Assembly (NCBI RefSeq): GCF_000473045.1
Contig: NZ_AXAY01000001.1
Span: 516,931 to 580,930 of the forward strand
Reading direction: 5' to 3'
Origin: Bradyrhizobium sp. WSM3983
GTDB lineage: Bacteria > Pseudomonadota > Alphaproteobacteria > Rhizobiales > Xanthobacteraceae
Length of the DNA: 64,000 bases
Position numbers and translations under genes: made by a program. Shown here piece by piece: positions 62,774 through 64,000 of this stretch. The notes under the pieces are model-generated. The model saw only the letters and a program-made list of their open reading frames with translations. It had not been told where the DNA came from and did no database searches. How positions within the stretch are numbered: position 1 is the stretch's first letter; each line of letters starts with the position of its first letter.

Positions 62774-63388
62774 CTAACCTTTCATGATCTCGGGCGCGGC
62801 CTGCTTCACGGCGGCGACGATGTTGGGATAGGCCGCGCAGCGGCAGATGTTGCCGCTCATGTACTCGCGGATATCGGCGTCGGTGCCGGCATGTCCCTCC
62901 TTCACGCAGGCAATCGCCGACATGATCTGGCCGGGCGTGCAATAGCCGCACTGGAAGGCATCGTTGTCGACGAAGGCCTGCTGCATCGGATGCAGACGGT
63001 CGTTGGTGGCGAGTCCTTCGATGGTCGTGATCTCCTGACCTTCGGCCGCGAGCGCGAGCGTCAGGCACGACACTACCCGGCGATCGCCGATCAACACCGT
63101 GCAGGCGCCGCACTGGCCGTGATCGCAGCCCTTCTTGCTGCCGGTGAGCTTGAGATGCTCACGCAGCGCATCCAGCACCGTGGTGCGTGCGTCGAGGCTG
63201 AGGCGCTTGTCCTGGCCGTTCACCCGCAACGTGACGTCGATGGGAAGCGCCGGATCCTGTGGGGCCGGTGCGCTCGCATCTTGCGTGGCGGCCCGCGCGG
63301 TCATCGGAACGAGCGCGCTGCCGGCAGCGCCTGCGATGAAAGCACGCCGATGGAATCCGGAGGGTGGGGAACCTGAAGCGTTGGACAT
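62774..63388 (-). CDS. paoA: Tat-exported [2Fe-2S] subunit of the aldehyde oxidoreductase (PaoA type)
   Basis: A 204-residue iron-sulphur subunit. A Tat signal with HRRAFIAGAAG (residues 13-23) exports the assembled complex to the periplasm. The plant-type [2Fe-2S] cluster uses Cys88, Cys93, Cys96 and Cys108; the second cluster uses Cys147, Cys150, Cys182 and Cys184. Start is ATG 63388 (MSNASGSPP). It heads the paoABC operon. The 169-bp gap upstream to the gamma-glutamyltransferase stop shows no regulator gene. Confidence 0.93.
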   Translation of the reverse strand: MSNASGSPPSGFHRRAFIAGAAGSALVPMTARAATQDASAPAPQDPALPIDVTLRVNGQDKRLSLDARTTVLDALREHLKLTGSKKGCDHGQCGACTVLIGDRRVVSCLTLALAAEGQEITTIEGLATNDRLHPMQQAFVDNDAFQCGYCTPGQIMSAIACVKEGHAGTDADIREYMSGNICRCAAYPNIVAAVKQAAPEIMKG

Positions 63389-63557
63389 AAGCGGCCTCCG
63401 CTGCTTGCAAGGAAAGCAGCGCACGCCTGCACCGCTCATCGCCCCTCAACTTTGGGCCGCGAGCTCCGTTCCGAACGAGACGGGACGACGCAGCAGAAGC
63501 CGCGTCATCCCATCGTCAACTTTTGCTGATTGGTGCGGGAACTTGTTCCCACGAAGA

Positions 63558-64000
63558 TCAATAGCCGAGCGCGCAGCCATCCTTGCGCGGATCGGAACCG
63601 CCGGCGAGCGTGCCCTTGTCCCAGTCGATCCAGATTGCCTGGGCGCCACCGAGCGGGCCGACCACGCTGGTGGTCTTGTGGCCGAGCTTCTTGAGGCCCT
63701 CGACGATATCGGCCGGCACGCTGTCCTCGAGCTGGTACTGGCCCTCGTAGTGCAAGCCGCGCGGCATATCGATGGCCTCCTGCACGTCGCAGCCATAGTT
63801 GAGGATATTGGTCAGGAGACGGGTCTGGCCGGTCGGCTGGTATTGTCCGCCCATCACTGCGAACGACATCGTGGAACGGCCGCCTTTGGTGAGCAGCCCC
63901 GGCATGATCGTGTGCAGCGGACGCTTGCCGCCTTCGATGCAGTTGGGATGGCCTGGCTGGATACGGAAGCCGCCCGCGCGGTTCTGGAACAACACGCCGG
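63558..64000 (-). CDS. ggt: Gamma-glutamyltransferase, C-terminal part (gene runs off the right edge)
   Basis: Only the last roughly 147 codons are present. GGKRPLHTIMPGLL, MGGQYQPTGQTRLLTNILNYG and the final AGGSDPRKDGCALGY are typical of the small subunit end of gamma-glutamyltransferases, which cleave or transfer the gamma-glutamyl group of glutathione in the periplasm. The catalytic Thr lies outside the window, so activity cannot be judged. The stop is at 63558, 169 bp from the paoA start on the same strand. Confidence 0.9.
   Translation of the reverse strand, partial: GVLFQNRAGGFRIQPGHPNCIEGGKRPLHTIMPGLLTKGGRSTMSFAVMGGQYQPTGQTRLLTNILNYGCDVQEAIDMPRGLHYEGQYQLEDSVPADIVEGLKKLGHKTTSVVGPLGGAQAIWIDWDKGTLAGGSDPRKDGCALGY

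Overview
The window reads as a chromosomal segment of a GC-rich alphaproteobacterium, most likely Bradyrhizobium or a close relative. That is inferred from several things together: the long-form isocitrate lyase paired with a ScfR/RamB-type regulator, the glycerol ABC transporter operon, DUF4170 and DUF1993 proteins, a PaoABC-type aldehyde oxidoreductase, and several families of palindromic intergenic repeats that I associate with that group. No rRNA, tRNA, CRISPR array, phage gene or transposase was found.

Layout. 1-5.1 kb (minus): the start of an MFS transporter gene, an IclR regulator with a palindromic operator, a GNAT acetyltransferase, and a set made of a polyprenyl-phosphate glycosyltransferase, a GT-C-like membrane protein and a Nudix hydrolase. 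5.2-17.6 kb: a metallophosphoesterase, small proteins, isocitrate lyase (aceA) with its divergent regulator, a secreted HExxH protein, a Lys-rich protein, a TPR protein, htpX, a lytic transglycosylase, DUF1993 and an Old Yellow Enzyme. 17.8-27.5 kb (minus): the glycerol regulon, glpR, then glpD-S-T-P-Q-U-V ending at a strong terminator, with a Phd/PIN toxin-antitoxin pair placed on the opposite strand between glpR and glpD. No glycerol kinase is visible here. 29.4-35.5 kb (minus): a tightly coupled beta-oxidation operon (FadE-type dehydrogenase, thiolase, FadJ-type bifunctional enzyme, thioesterase). 35.7-43.2 kb (minus): a flavin reductase, an RND efflux operon with a TetR gene at its end, and a second MFS transporter.

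43.3-49.9 kb is the most unusual stretch. Two regulator/oxidoreductase cassettes lie between a frameshifted DUF2809 gene and a YcaQ-type DNA glycosylase gene: TetR divergent from SDR plus quinone-oxidoreductase, then LacI divergent from a DUF1932 dehydrogenase. At the junction between the cassettes is a scar made of a second copy of the ycaQ 3' end joined directly to a second, diverged copy of the DUF2809 3' end. The order is A-[cassette 1]-B'-A'-[cassette 2]-B, which suggests stacked insertions at one hotspot.

49.9-64 kb: a Met-rich secreted peptide, a caspase-like protease carrying a peptidoglycan-binding domain, an OmpA-domain protein, a PMT-type mannosyltransferase divergent from a FecR protein and a Pro/Ser-rich beta-barrel protein, two VOC proteins, a cupin, a CsbD protein, an FKBP isomerase, the paoABC operon, and the 3' end of a gamma-glutamyltransferase gene that runs off the window.

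Overall this is mostly ordinary metabolic chromosome: carbon entry through glycerol, fatty acids and the glyoxylate shunt, plus envelope and stress functions. The accessory features sit in the 25.9-26.6 kb toxin-antitoxin pair and the 43-50 kb block.
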